Below are positions 25,371-34,131 of a DNA stretch of 38,610 bases, one piece after another (the stretch's first letter is position 1; the number at the start of each line of letters is the position of its first letter). This stretch comes from an uncultured Christensenellaceae bacterium (GTDB taxonomy: Bacteria > Bacillota > Clostridia > Christensenellales > UBA3700). The notes under the pieces are model-generated. The model searched no databases and had not been told where the DNA came from. It saw only the letters and a list, made by a program, of their open reading frames with translations. The stretch covers positions 1-38,610 of the forward strand of contig CALWKW010000009.1 of the NCBI GenBank assembly GCA_944381365.1, given 5' to 3'. Both the position numbers and the translations under genes were made by a program.

Positions 25371-25408
25371 ATAAAAAAGCAAACAAAATCAGGTTCGACT
25401 TTGTTTGC
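25371..25408 (-). terminator. Intrinsic terminator at the end of the defence operon
   Basis: Stem GCAAACAAA / TTTGTTTGC (plus inner pairs) followed by TTTTTTAT on the minus strand. It is placed about 50 bp past the last gene of the island. It overlaps the left arm of repeat site B. Confidence 0.75.
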
Positions 25409-25440
25409 GATTGGTGGACAACCCTAAACGTAAATCGAAT
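25394..25440. repeat. Inverted-end site B (TTCGA ... GGTGGA ... TCGAAT)
   Basis: It spans 47 bp like site C, with GGTGGA 14 bases after TTCGA. Its last 11 bases, GTAAATCGAAT, are identical to copy A at 16515-16542. Confidence 0.5.
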
Positions 25441-25455
25441 GTTGATTTTGAAAAA

Positions 25456-25827
25456 TTAAAAAATATACCCGCCTTTTGTAATTTGCGATAAAGCCTTCTC
25501 TATTAGCTTTTCTTCTGATTCTCTTATGAGAACATATACAGGTATTCTTTGCCCTAAATAAGCCAGCATATCCACAATATACTTATCACTCTTATCGTCG
25601 TATGTTATATAACATATTTTTACATTATCACAAAAAAATCCCCACGTATTAATTTGACTTGCATACTTTTGGATTATTTTTTGAATTAACTCTATACTCT
25701 TATTTCGGTTATAATTATAAAAGACTTTTTCACACTCTTTATACAAAGCATAATCCTCTTCCCATTTTTCTATCGTCTGCAATTTTTTTATTATGTTTTC
25801 CAACTCTTTTTTATTATTTTGATACAT
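25456..25827 (-). CDS. Small hypothetical protein (123 aa), last gene of the defence island
   Basis: The start at 25827 follows GGAGGTGG; the frame is open to 25851. The N-terminal half is helical and charged (ELENIIKKLQTIEKWEEDYA). The C-terminal half reads ICYITYDDKSDKYIVDMLAY, then IPVYVLIRESEEKLIEKALS, an alternating strand-helix pattern that could be a small alpha/beta domain. No family is recognised. It lies 147 bp after the metallohydrolase gene and just inside site B and repeat R1. It could belong to the island or be a separate unit. Confidence 0.55.
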   Translation of the reverse strand: MYQNNKKELENIIKKLQTIEKWEEDYALYKECEKVFYNYNRNKSIELIQKIIQKYASQINTWGFFCDNVKICYITYDDKSDKYIVDMLAYLGQRIPVYVLIRESEEKLIEKALSQITKGGYIF

Positions 25828-25974
25828 ATTTCCACCTCCATAATGATTCAATTAAATATTAATTCCTTTTTATGTCGAAAACAATGGACATTATACTTGC
25901 TATACAACAAACTTAATTATCTAACTTCAAATAAAGTTTTATATTATAATCTGTTTTGTAATTTTTTTAATAAT

Positions 25975-26697
25975 TTATAGTCCTTGTACGACTTCCATAT
26001 CGAGTTGTTTTTTGCGAGATTGCCAATCAGGCATATGGATTGTTAAGAAGTCATAAAAATCCTTGGAGTGGAAGGTATAAATCAGATGAGTCAACTCGTG
26101 CAAAACTACATATTGTATACACGTGATATCAGCTTTTAACAAATATTCGTTGAAAGTGATTTTACCCAAAGATTTTGTACAACTTCCCCACATAGTTTTC
26201 ATTTTTTTGATAGATATAGTAGGCTTTCGTACTCCGTACTTTTTGAATACAGAGTTGTACAAAGCATCAACTTGTTGAGAATAGACATTAAAAGCCTGCT
26301 CTCTCCACCAATTAGAAAACACACGCATAAAACTATCGTTGTCGTTGATATCCTTTAGATTTACAAGTATCTTTTTTTCGTCGACTTCGACAAAGTTTTT
26401 TGTCGATTGTACTTTTATTATACGCATATCTTTGCCGAGCATTTGCGTAGAAGAACCGCTTTTGAGTGCAAGAAGATTGTTGTATCCGTCAGTAGCTTTA
26501 TACATTTCGAGCTTGGATTCTATCCAATCTTTTTTACTCTCCAAAAATTTGTTTATCCACTCGTCGGCAACATTCATAGGCAAAGAGAGTTTTATGGAGA
26601 AATCTCTATAAACTCTCAAATTAATATTTTTTATGTCTTTGTATAATACTTGTATTTTTACTTTTCCTAGTCTTTTGAGTTCAATAGTCTTTTCCAT
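25975..26697 (-). CDS. YgjP/SprT-like zinc metallohydrolase (DUF45, 240 aa)
   Basis: The C-terminal half carries the family signature: the WGSC element (in KTMWGSCTKSLGKITFN), then YVVLHELTHLIYTFHSKDFY. HExxH at about 200-204 and the His six residues later are zinc ligands. Members of this family are often encoded next to hsdR in type I restriction loci, as here, where the ATG overlaps the hsdR stop by one base (TGATG). The role in restriction is not established; it may process or protect a complex. There is no signal peptide, so it is cytoplasmic. Confidence 0.85.
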   Translation of the reverse strand: MEKTIELKRLGKVKIQVLYKDIKNINLRVYRDFSIKLSLPMNVADEWINKFLESKKDWIESKLEMYKATDGYNNLLALKSGSSTQMLGKDMRIIKVQSTKNFVEVDEKKILVNLKDINDNDSFMRVFSNWWREQAFNVYSQQVDALYNSVFKKYGVRKPTISIKKMKTMWGSCTKSLGKITFNEYLLKADITCIQYVVLHELTHLIYTFHSKDFYDFLTIHMPDWQSRKKQLDMEVVQGL

Positions 26698-29600
26698 CAA
26701 AACCTGCTCACTGCAACTTTCATGATTTCGTCAATCATCAAGTCTATTATTTCTACATTGGACTTGTCTATAACGACACCCAACTCATCGAACATATCGA
26801 AAAGTATATCGTCCAAAGCCCTATGTATATCTCTATGTACTGACTCGTTGTATTTCCAATCTATTTTTGTAGATTGAATGATTTGCTCTTTTATGCGTAT
26901 AGCATAGCCTGCAATTGTTTCTTCAGTATTGATATCTATATCAAAGTTTTTGTTTTTGAGCACCAAAATAATTCCGCCGTAAAAAGCCTTGCTATCCTTA
27001 TCGTTTGCGATTTTATTGGGATATTGACTTTTGAGAATACCCAGTCTGAAATCGTCGGCAATATTCTGCATTTGTTGGAAATATTTGTCGGCATCTCTTG
27101 AAAGATTGTACTCGTCTATAGTCTTCTTGATTTTTTTAGAAAACTCCTCAAACTTCAAAGGATCGTCATAACGGATATTCTTCAATGTAGACTCTATTCT
27201 TGTCTTGATAGCAGCAGCTCGTGCTTCGTTGGAATCGAGTTTTGCAAGAAGGTCATCCATAGCTTTTTTATCGCCTATGGCAACGGGAGCGATAACTTCT
27301 TTTACCTCTGAAGAATTAACAAAAGTATCGACAAGATTTTTTATACCTTTTTCATAGCCCGACAAATCCGTAGGATCGTCATTGATTTTTACGGCTGTAT
27401 CTTTCAATTTTTTGAAGAATAGATATTCTTTTCTATAAAATTCTATTTTGTCAAAACCAACGCTCACATACAAAGCTCTGTCTGTCAAAGCAAGGTTGAG
27501 ATGTTGAGCAAACTCCTTGAGTTTTTCATAAAACTCTTTTCTTCTTGCCTCGTCGCTAAGAGATTTTTGCCATACATTTGAAGGAGTGCTATCGTCAAAA
27601 TCGCTAAACATATCACGCAAAGCATGATGTTTGTCTGCCAATTTTTCTTTGATGTCATCACTGCCAAAGACGGCATTTTCGAGGTCCTTGCTGTCAAATT
27701 GATTCATACCGGACTCAGCATCAGAATACAAATCTATCGCCTTGTTGAGTTTTGCAAAAATACCTCTATAATCAACAATCAAACCGAAATCTTTGCCTTC
27801 ATGCACTCTGTTGACGCGTGCAATAGCCTGCAAAAGATTGTGCTCTTTCATGGACTTATCAACATACAACACACCTGCCACGGGAGCGTCAAAGCCTGTC
27901 AATAGCATATCTTTGACGATAAGAATATTAACATCGTTGTTTTCGGGGTCTTTGAACTGACTGCAAACCGATTCATAGTACTTGTCGCTGTTGATACCAA
28001 ACAAGGGCTTTACTTGACTATCTCTATACTCATTGATACAAGTCAAATCTATATTGCTTAAATCTCCGTCATCCTCAGAAGATTTGTCATCAAAGCTAAT
28101 GACTACTTTAGGTCTTATGCCAAGTACTTGGTTTTTCTTCATAACATTGTATACCTGAACTGCCGCCACTCTTGACGAACAAACTACCATAGCCTTCAAA
28201 CCTTTTGGCAAACAGTAATTGACAAAGTGGTCGCAAATATCGAAAGCCATAACGTCAAGACGGCTTTTTGATTTTGCGATAGATTCAAAACGGCTGTATT
28301 TTTTAGCCAATTCTTCTTTTTGCTCAGGCAAAAGATTGCTTGTGAGTGAATCGAAATAAACATCTATCTTTTCGCTAGGCGGATCTGTGACGATTTTTCT
28401 GCCCTCATAAACAAGGGGGACAGTGATACCGTCTTCTATAGCCTGCTCCATAGTATAGTTGTGAATAGGCTGACCAAATTTTTGATATGTATTCTTTTTC
28501 TTGCTTGCGATAAGAGGCGTGCCTGTAAAGGCTATCAAAGTAGCCTTGGGCAAAACATCACGCATATAGTTGAACATACCGCCGTATTCGCTACGATGAG
28601 CCTCGTCAATGAGAATATAAAAGTTTTCGCTATCCTTCTCCAAATACTTATATCTGCATACCGCAGCAAACTTGTTGATAAGCGTGGTAATAATAACATT
28701 GCTTTTGTCTTTGAGCAATGTCTTGAGACCTTTGCCGGTGCCTGCCCTTACAGGTTGCATAGCCGTATTGGCAAAGTTGTCTTTAATTTGATTGTCAAGG
28801 TTTTTTCTGTCTGTGATTATGATAAATCGAGGATTTTCGATAGCTTTTTCTATCTGAATTTTTCTGACTATCATAACCATCGTCAAAGACTTTCCGCTAC
28901 CTTGCGTATGCCATATTACACCGCCTTGACTATCTGAATTATCCTTGCCGTTTATTCTGTCCATTGTTTTGTTTACGGCAAAGTATTGTTGATGACGACA
29001 AACTTTCTTTATATTGCTGTCATAGAGTATAAAAAACTTGATAATATCAAGAAGTCTTTTATGTTCAAGCAAAGATACGCAATTTCTGTCTTGCTCTGTT
29101 ATTTGTCCGTCCGGTGTACACTTTTGGCACAATTCTTCTTGCCAAGCAAGAGTATCGCCGTCTTCTCGCCACTCTACAAAATACTCGGGAGTAGTCCCGC
29201 AAGTGCCATACAAAACCTTGTCAGGCTTGACTGCGAGGACGAGTTGGGCATACTTGAACAATTGAGGTATGTATTCTGGTTTCATATTTCTGACATTCTG
29301 GTTTACGCCCTCAGATATGTCTATACTCGACTTTTTGCATTCGATTACAACGATAGGAATACCGTTGCACATAAGCACAATGTCAGGACGAGCATATTCT
29401 CCGTTACTTCTCTCAACGCTGAACTCCTCTGTAACTTGCCAAATATTCTTCTCGGGATGAACAAAATCTATGTATTGCAAATCAAAAGACCTCTTGACAG
29501 GCTCGAGCTTGTCCACAACTATCCTTTCTTCGACACTTATGCCCAAAGTCAAAAGATTGTATATTTCCTTGCTAGCCATAGCAAGACCTTGCAAAAGCGA

Positions 29601-29846
29601 TGTATCAAGCTCTTTTATCGCCTTGTCGATAGACTCATTAGAAAAAGGTCTTTCAAATCCCATATAATTGAATGACTGAGTACGCAAAAACTTGGCAAGT
29701 TCGTCTTCAAACAATACCTTGGACAAATTGCCACGCTTAAGTTCTGCCTCACTGCGACTAACATACTGATAGCCCATCTTTTGCAAAAACTTTATCATTC
29801 TATCTTGACTCTCAGGTCTTTCGTTGAAAATCTTATGGTCTAACAT
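26697..29846 (-). CDS. hsdR: Type I restriction enzyme R subunit (1049 aa)
   Basis: This is the translocating endonuclease subunit. An N-terminal PD-(D/E)xK nuclease shows ARPDIVLM with Asp155 and VVIECKKS with Glu169 and Lys171. Superfamily 2 helicase motifs follow: I HTQGSGKS at 313-320, II DEAH at 414-417, III FTGTPL, and V/VI LTGFDAPVAGVLYVDK with LLQAIARVNR. The C-terminal 250-300 residues are helical and should contact the methylase core. Length is normal for the family and all key residues are present, so it looks active. AAAGGAG lies six bases before the ATG, and it starts 11 bp after the DUF2971 gene in the same operon. Without a working specificity subunit it could not be directed to DNA. 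Confidence 0.95.
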   Translation of the reverse strand: MLDHKIFNERPESQDRMIKFLQKMGYQYVSRSEAELKRGNLSKVLFEDELAKFLRTQSFNYMGFERPFSNESIDKAIKELDTSLLQGLAMASKEIYNLLTLGISVEERIVVDKLEPVKRSFDLQYIDFVHPEKNIWQVTEEFSVERSNGEYARPDIVLMCNGIPIVVIECKKSSIDISEGVNQNVRNMKPEYIPQLFKYAQLVLAVKPDKVLYGTCGTTPEYFVEWREDGDTLAWQEELCQKCTPDGQITEQDRNCVSLLEHKRLLDIIKFFILYDSNIKKVCRHQQYFAVNKTMDRINGKDNSDSQGGVIWHTQGSGKSLTMVMIVRKIQIEKAIENPRFIIITDRKNLDNQIKDNFANTAMQPVRAGTGKGLKTLLKDKSNVIITTLINKFAAVCRYKYLEKDSENFYILIDEAHRSEYGGMFNYMRDVLPKATLIAFTGTPLIASKKKNTYQKFGQPIHNYTMEQAIEDGITVPLVYEGRKIVTDPPSEKIDVYFDSLTSNLLPEQKEELAKKYSRFESIAKSKSRLDVMAFDICDHFVNYCLPKGLKAMVVCSSRVAAVQVYNVMKKNQVLGIRPKVVISFDDKSSEDDGDLSNIDLTCINEYRDSQVKPLFGINSDKYYESVCSQFKDPENNDVNILIVKDMLLTGFDAPVAGVLYVDKSMKEHNLLQAIARVNRVHEGKDFGLIVDYRGIFAKLNKAIDLYSDAESGMNQFDSKDLENAVFGSDDIKEKLADKHHALRDMFSDFDDSTPSNVWQKSLSDEARRKEFYEKLKEFAQHLNLALTDRALYVSVGFDKIEFYRKEYLFFKKLKDTAVKINDDPTDLSGYEKGIKNLVDTFVNSSEVKEVIAPVAIGDKKAMDDLLAKLDSNEARAAAIKTRIESTLKNIRYDDPLKFEEFSKKIKKTIDEYNLSRDADKYFQQMQNIADDFRLGILKSQYPNKIANDKDSKAFYGGIILVLKNKNFDIDINTEETIAGYAIRIKEQIIQSTKIDWKYNESVHRDIHRALDDILFDMFDELGVVIDKSNVEIIDLMIDEIMKVAVSRF

Positions 29847-29857
29847 ATTTGCTCCTT

Positions 29858-30997
29858 TTATCCTTTATTTTGGTAATCTTCATAGCTAATAAAATTGTAT
29901 CTTGTGCTTGTGATATTGAGCAATCTTACTTTTATATCCCAATTTCTTTTTTGTGCCAAATCTATAATTTGTTTGCCTTCGTAGGTATTGATAGAATTTT
30001 CGTCAATAATAATGCCTGATACAATATCTGCTTTCACTATATGACCTTTCTCTTTATCATTCAAACTAAAGTGAAAGGTGCGCCATTCTTTTTCGTAAGC
30101 ATAATCGTATGTTTTTGTTATTTGACTAGTAAGAATTTGCTTGTTTAATTTTGTATTTGTTGACTTCTCATTTTTTCCTTCTAGAAATTCTCTAATTAGT
30201 GGCACAAATGATATTTCTTCATGATCATCTACATATCGTACTTTATAAGTACTACAAAAAAATCTTTTTATATCATAAGACATATTTTGCAATTTGTTAA
30301 AATCATACTCTATACAAATACCTTTGTTATAAGCATAATGTTCCCACATTGTTTTTACCTTATAGTCTTCACATAAAGAACACACAAATGCACTTGAGCG
30401 AATCATTTGATTAAACTTAAGAAAATTTTCGACTTGCCCTTTAATTATATTATCATTATTTTTCAATGCATTTTGTACATAAGAATTAATCTCTTTTATT
30501 GCAAACTTACTTTCATTAATATCACAACCATAATCTTTGAATATATTCAACGCTTTTTCTTCAGATAAATCCCCTTCTTTGTCATAGCAATCAACCAACC
30601 TAAGCAACATTGATTTATCAAAATTGGGATTTTCCTTCTGCACTTCTTTGGATATTGACCTCATAATACCACTCAATATCAACTCTGGATTTCCCCGCAG
30701 TAAATTCTCTATACGCTTTGCTTCTTCAAGTGGATCATAATATACGGTGCAATCCGTCTTGTCTGTAAACTCATCAACTCTTGACGACCACAGAGTACAT
30801 TCTTTTAAGGATTTAAGGACTTTATCAAAAGAGTTCTTGTCGCTGATTTTCCTATATTTATAGAGTTTTCCTTCATTGGGCATACAAGCAATAAGGTTGT
30901 CCAAAGTTTCGTCAACCTCTTCATTGCTAAAGTTCAGCATATCTTTAGTGCCAAACATTGTATCTATATGTTGTTGATACATTTCTTCTTTGGTCAT
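29858..30997 (-). CDS. DUF2971-family protein inside the restriction operon (379 aa)
   Basis: Full-length member: KLYKYRKISD near residue 43 onward (the L-Y-K-Y-R element), CTLWSSRVDEFTDKTDCTVY (the N-D-x-F-D position, here DEFTD), SSAFVCSLCEDYKVKTMWEH followed by YAYNKGICIEYDF, and YAYEKEWRTFHF (E-x-x-W-R). It lacks membrane or signal segments. It lies one base after the hsdS stop and 11 bp before hsdR, so it is certainly co-transcribed. DUF2971 proteins recur in defence loci, but their biochemical role is unknown. A truncated relative lies at 20335-20901, outside the repeats. Confidence 0.85.
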   Translation of the reverse strand: MTKEEMYQQHIDTMFGTKDMLNFSNEEVDETLDNLIACMPNEGKLYKYRKISDKNSFDKVLKSLKECTLWSSRVDEFTDKTDCTVYYDPLEEAKRIENLLRGNPELILSGIMRSISKEVQKENPNFDKSMLLRLVDCYDKEGDLSEEKALNIFKDYGCDINESKFAIKEINSYVQNALKNNDNIIKGQVENFLKFNQMIRSSAFVCSLCEDYKVKTMWEHYAYNKGICIEYDFNKLQNMSYDIKRFFCSTYKVRYVDDHEEISFVPLIREFLEGKNEKSTNTKLNKQILTSQITKTYDYAYEKEWRTFHFSLNDKEKGHIVKADIVSGIIIDENSINTYEGKQIIDLAQKRNWDIKVRLLNITSTRYNFISYEDYQNKG

Positions 30998-30998
30998 C

Positions 30999-32219
30999 TT
31001 ACACTCTCACGATACCCGTCAAAAGGACTTGCATAAGAGCCTTGCGTTGGGCAATCAATTTTTGTAATTTTTGTTTTTGCAAAGATATTTCTTGGTCAGC
31101 TTGGGATAGAATATTGACAACTTTTGAAAAATCATCACATATATAAATCTCAGCATTATGCAATAATTCTAGTTTAATGAATGGCATTGAACTTTTTTGC
31201 GTGCCTTTAAGTATAGACTTATCAAAATTTTTCTCTAGAAAATACATTACATACTTAATATCTATACTAAAATCATATAAGACATAAGTCCTTTGATAAG
31301 CATTAAATTTGCCTTTGTAATATTTTATATCTCCAATATCTCCATTTCCTGCAATCAGCAATGCTTCACAATCAAAAGCATATTTATCAATTTTATATAC
31401 TTGCTTTGAACATGTAAAAAATGGATATTGTCCATTAATGCACATTGCATTAACATCTAATTTACCAGTTACAATTTTACAAACATCTTTAAGCTTAACT
31501 TTTTTCCACCCCTCTTTTGGTGTAAGAAGTCTTTGCATAAGGGCTTTTTTGCGATTTTCTAGGCTAGCGATATACTTCTCTTGCAATTCGATTGTTTTAT
31601 CCCATTGCATCAAAATCTGAGCAATGCGTGATTGCTCTTGCTCGGTTTTGGGGTAGGATATTTTTATCTTTTTAATACTTTCCCTATTCAATCCGTATAC
31701 TTTGAAACCAACTGCTAGTTTTTGAAACTGTTTTTTTACATCTTGGGATAATGTAATATATTACTTATAATATTTTGAGAAAACTGATTGTTTTTCTTTT
31801 GCTAAAATTGTATGTAATCCTGCAATAAAAGGTTTGTTGTCAACATTATCTATCAATACAGCCCTAGAAGTTCCTCCCAAATCTTCTGATGCGTCCAAAA
31901 ATGCAATATCTCCGTCTTGCATCAAATATGTTTCATTGCCTTTTAACACAATATCATATTTGGGTAAATGAGAATATTGTTCATAAGTAACCTTATTAAA
32001 AGTATTTGTATGCATATCTCCATAATGCAAATAGCATACTCCTTTATCTCCGAGTTCCTCACGAGATTTTCCCAAACCGCCATAAAAATCAAATAGTTCC
32101 CCGAATTCTTTATCCCTTTCCCAATCACATGGGAAAATACCAAAAGAGGTCTTTTCATACCCCTCTGGTACTTGTCCGTTATTTATCTTCGCTATCCTGT
32201 CATTTATCGTCTGATTCAT
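30999..32219 (-). pseudogene. hsdS: Type I restriction specificity subunit with one in-frame stop
   Basis: Reading from the ATG at 32219, 152 codons encode a first target-recognition domain (FGELFDFYGGLGKSREELGD, VCYLHYGDMHT) ending ...SVFSKYYK. A TAA follows at 31761-31763. The same frame continues without shift through VKKQFQKLAVGFKVYGLNRE, the first central coiled coil (QIAQ-like QILMQWDKTIELQEKYIASL) and a second recognition domain (CKIVTGKLDVNAMCINGQYP). A second coiled coil ends at LLTGIVRV. Total length without the stop would be 406 residues, normal for HsdS. Nothing else is damaged, so this is a single nonsense change. TTG or internal restarts lack ribosome sites. It could be inactive, suppressed, or switchable. 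Confidence 0.85.
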
Positions 32220-33117
32220 TTTTATTTTCCTTTGATTCTTCTTTTAATGCTTGTGCACACATATCTGACATTTGTTGGTCTTTTTTTCTAAAAATCTTAT
32301 AAAACCAATCAGGAATCAAATACGCTTTCTTTCTATATTCAAAAATTTCAACTTGTAACTCTTCTATTTTATCCCACAAGTCTGAATAAACTTTTATATT
32401 CTCCTCTATCAATTCCATTTTCAATTTTATTTTAGATTGTTTCTCTATATCATTTTTTATTTTTCTATAAGAGTTAATAAAATATTCAATTAATGTAAAA
32501 ACCGAAAACAGCGCAAGAATGATAGTAGAAACTCTTTTATTTTTTAATATAGCAAGTAATATAACAATTCCGATTGCTATTAAAGCTAATATTAATAAAA
32601 GAGTTCGATATCTTTTTCTTAAACCCAAATCCCACCTTATATTTTCTTTTTGACAACAAAATACCGCTTCGCAGTAAGGTAAACTTGAATAGTCACTATA
32701 CCAATCCTTTTTTGATTTGCTATTTTTTTCTTTATATTTCATCATTAATTTTAAACGCTCTTCTTGCGGGAGCATTTTAGGCGCAATATATTTGTTTGAA
32801 GTGTTCTTTATTCCTAATACACTTTCATCAAATAGTTGTTGGAAACATGCGCCGTTATTTTTGTATCGGTTGGCTTCGCTTCTTAATAACATACCAATAA
32901 TCCAACATATAAAAGCTATAATGCAAAATATAGCCACAACCATACTATTTGCCACAAATTTTTGCACAATGGCAAGCGATAGAGGAATTATTACAGCAAA
33001 TAAAAAAGTAAAATATGACAACAGTTTGCCATGCTTATAACATTCCCCTGCAACGGTTTGATATCTTAAATTTTCAGGTTGATTTTGTCTTATCAATATA
33101 TCTTTACTTTCTTCCAT
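32200..33117 (-). CDS. S-4TM family pore-forming effector of a CBASS pair (305 aa)
   Basis: Two helices at about 33-52 and 58-78, a soluble linker, then two helices at about 171-191 and 196-215 give the 2+2 layout of the SMODS-associated 4TM effector. The family's linker signature is present: CFQQLFDESVLGI after the second helix, DWYSDYSSLP, and CCQKENIRWDLGLRKRYR before the third helix. The long C-terminus is charged and helical. On sensing a cyclic nucleotide made by the neighbouring cyclase, such proteins are thought to permeabilise the inner membrane and stop phage spread. It begins three bases after the cyclase stop, with no clear ribosome site, so it is probably coupled. Its end overlaps the hsdS start by 20 bases. 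Confidence 0.85.
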   Translation of the reverse strand: MEESKDILIRQNQPENLRYQTVAGECYKHGKLLSYFTFLFAVIIPLSLAIVQKFVANSMVVAIFCIIAFICWIIGMLLRSEANRYKNNGACFQQLFDESVLGIKNTSNKYIAPKMLPQEERLKLMMKYKEKNSKSKKDWYSDYSSLPYCEAVFCCQKENIRWDLGLRKRYRTLLLILALIAIGIVILLAILKNKRVSTIILALFSVFTLIEYFINSYRKIKNDIEKQSKIKLKMELIEENIKVYSDLWDKIEELQVEIFEYRKKAYLIPDWFYKIFRKKDQQMSDMCAQALKEESKENKNESDDK

Positions 33118-33120
33118 ATA

Positions 33121-34122
33121 TTATTCATATTTAGGAAAATTTTTCCCAAAGATATCTCCCCATATTCTTATAGACTTTTCAGTATCTTTTTCAGTTAATT
33201 CTGCATTAATTGCATTACAAGCTTTTTCATAATCATTTTTTGCTCTTCTTTGCAATTTATCTTTTTCTTCCCATTTTAAATTATTGATATTGCCTTCAAT
33301 TTGTTTAGAGTCCATCACTGTATTCCAAATATTATTGTTGATATAATTTAATACATCCCTAAAACGAACGTCTATCCAATCGGAAGTCTTGTCATTTTTT
33401 TCAAAATAGTCAAGTACCATAGTTTCAAGCAAATATGATATTATTGTTGGCATCTTTCCGTTTTTATTCCAATATTTAATTAAACGGATTGTATCCCTTA
33501 CTTTACCATTATGCTTTTTGCTTAACTCATTGACTCTTATTTGTTCTATTGTAGGATCCGTTTTCTTCCAATTTCCTTTCCCGTTGGGAATTAAATAATA
33601 GGCTCTTCCATTACTTTCTTTATTCGTATAAAAACACGGAACTATATCAAAAGCCCAATCTTTTGATTTTAAATTTAAATTAATCGCCTCATGATCTCTT
33701 TTTATTTCAGATCTAGAATATTCTCTTAATTTCTCTAATTCTTTTTTAAATCTATTTAATACTAAAGTTGAGTTTAGTGTTCCATCTGCATTAGCACATA
33801 CCATTTGTGCTTCATTTTTTGTTCCCACAAATATCCTAACATTCTCCCAGTTATCAAAACTGCTGTATGTAGCTCCACTTGCTGCAATGCCAATCATTAA
33901 ATCAATGTCATCTAATTCTCTGCATTTTGTTTTTCTTGAGAAAGAACCAAAATGTAAATTAAAATCTTCGCATAAATCAAAAAAATCATCTTTATTATCA
34001 AATTCTTTGATGTTATCCAACAAATTATCTCGACTTTCTCTAGCAGCTTTTACAATATCAGCATCCAAATCTACATGATATTTTCTAAATTCAGCAAAAG
34101 CTCCATTTACTGTTTTAGCCAT
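33121..34122 (-). CDS. SMODS/CD-NTase nucleotidyltransferase, CBASS cyclase (333 aa)
   Basis: A polymerase-beta-fold nucleotidyltransferase. The G-S loop is HFGSFSRKT at 58-65, the metal-binding D-x-D is LDDIDLMI (Asp72, Asp74) and the third acid is in DWAFDIVP (Asp159). The following VRDTIRLIKYWNKNG and helices belong to the C-terminal SMODS helical domain. All catalytic residues are present. It should make a cyclic di- or oligonucleotide on phage infection; the exact product cannot be read from sequence. AGGAG precedes the ATG. With the S-4TM gene it forms a minimal two-gene CBASS; no Cap2/Cap3 (E1/E2, JAB) or HORMA/TRIP13 genes are present, which is the type I layout. Confidence 0.9.
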   Translation of the reverse strand: MAKTVNGAFAEFRKYHVDLDADIVKAARESRDNLLDNIKEFDNKDDFFDLCEDFNLHFGSFSRKTKCRELDDIDLMIGIAASGATYSSFDNWENVRIFVGTKNEAQMVCANADGTLNSTLVLNRFKKELEKLREYSRSEIKRDHEAINLNLKSKDWAFDIVPCFYTNKESNGRAYYLIPNGKGNWKKTDPTIEQIRVNELSKKHNGKVRDTIRLIKYWNKNGKMPTIISYLLETMVLDYFEKNDKTSDWIDVRFRDVLNYINNNIWNTVMDSKQIEGNINNLKWEEKDKLQRRAKNDYEKACNAINAELTEKDTEKSIRIWGDIFGKNFPKYE

Positions 34123-34131
34123 ACATATCTC

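Noticed and set aside
28986..29675. Plus-strand 229-codon frame opposite hsdR
   Set aside because: hsdR on the minus strand has the complete set of motifs; the plus frame has no ribosome site or domain.
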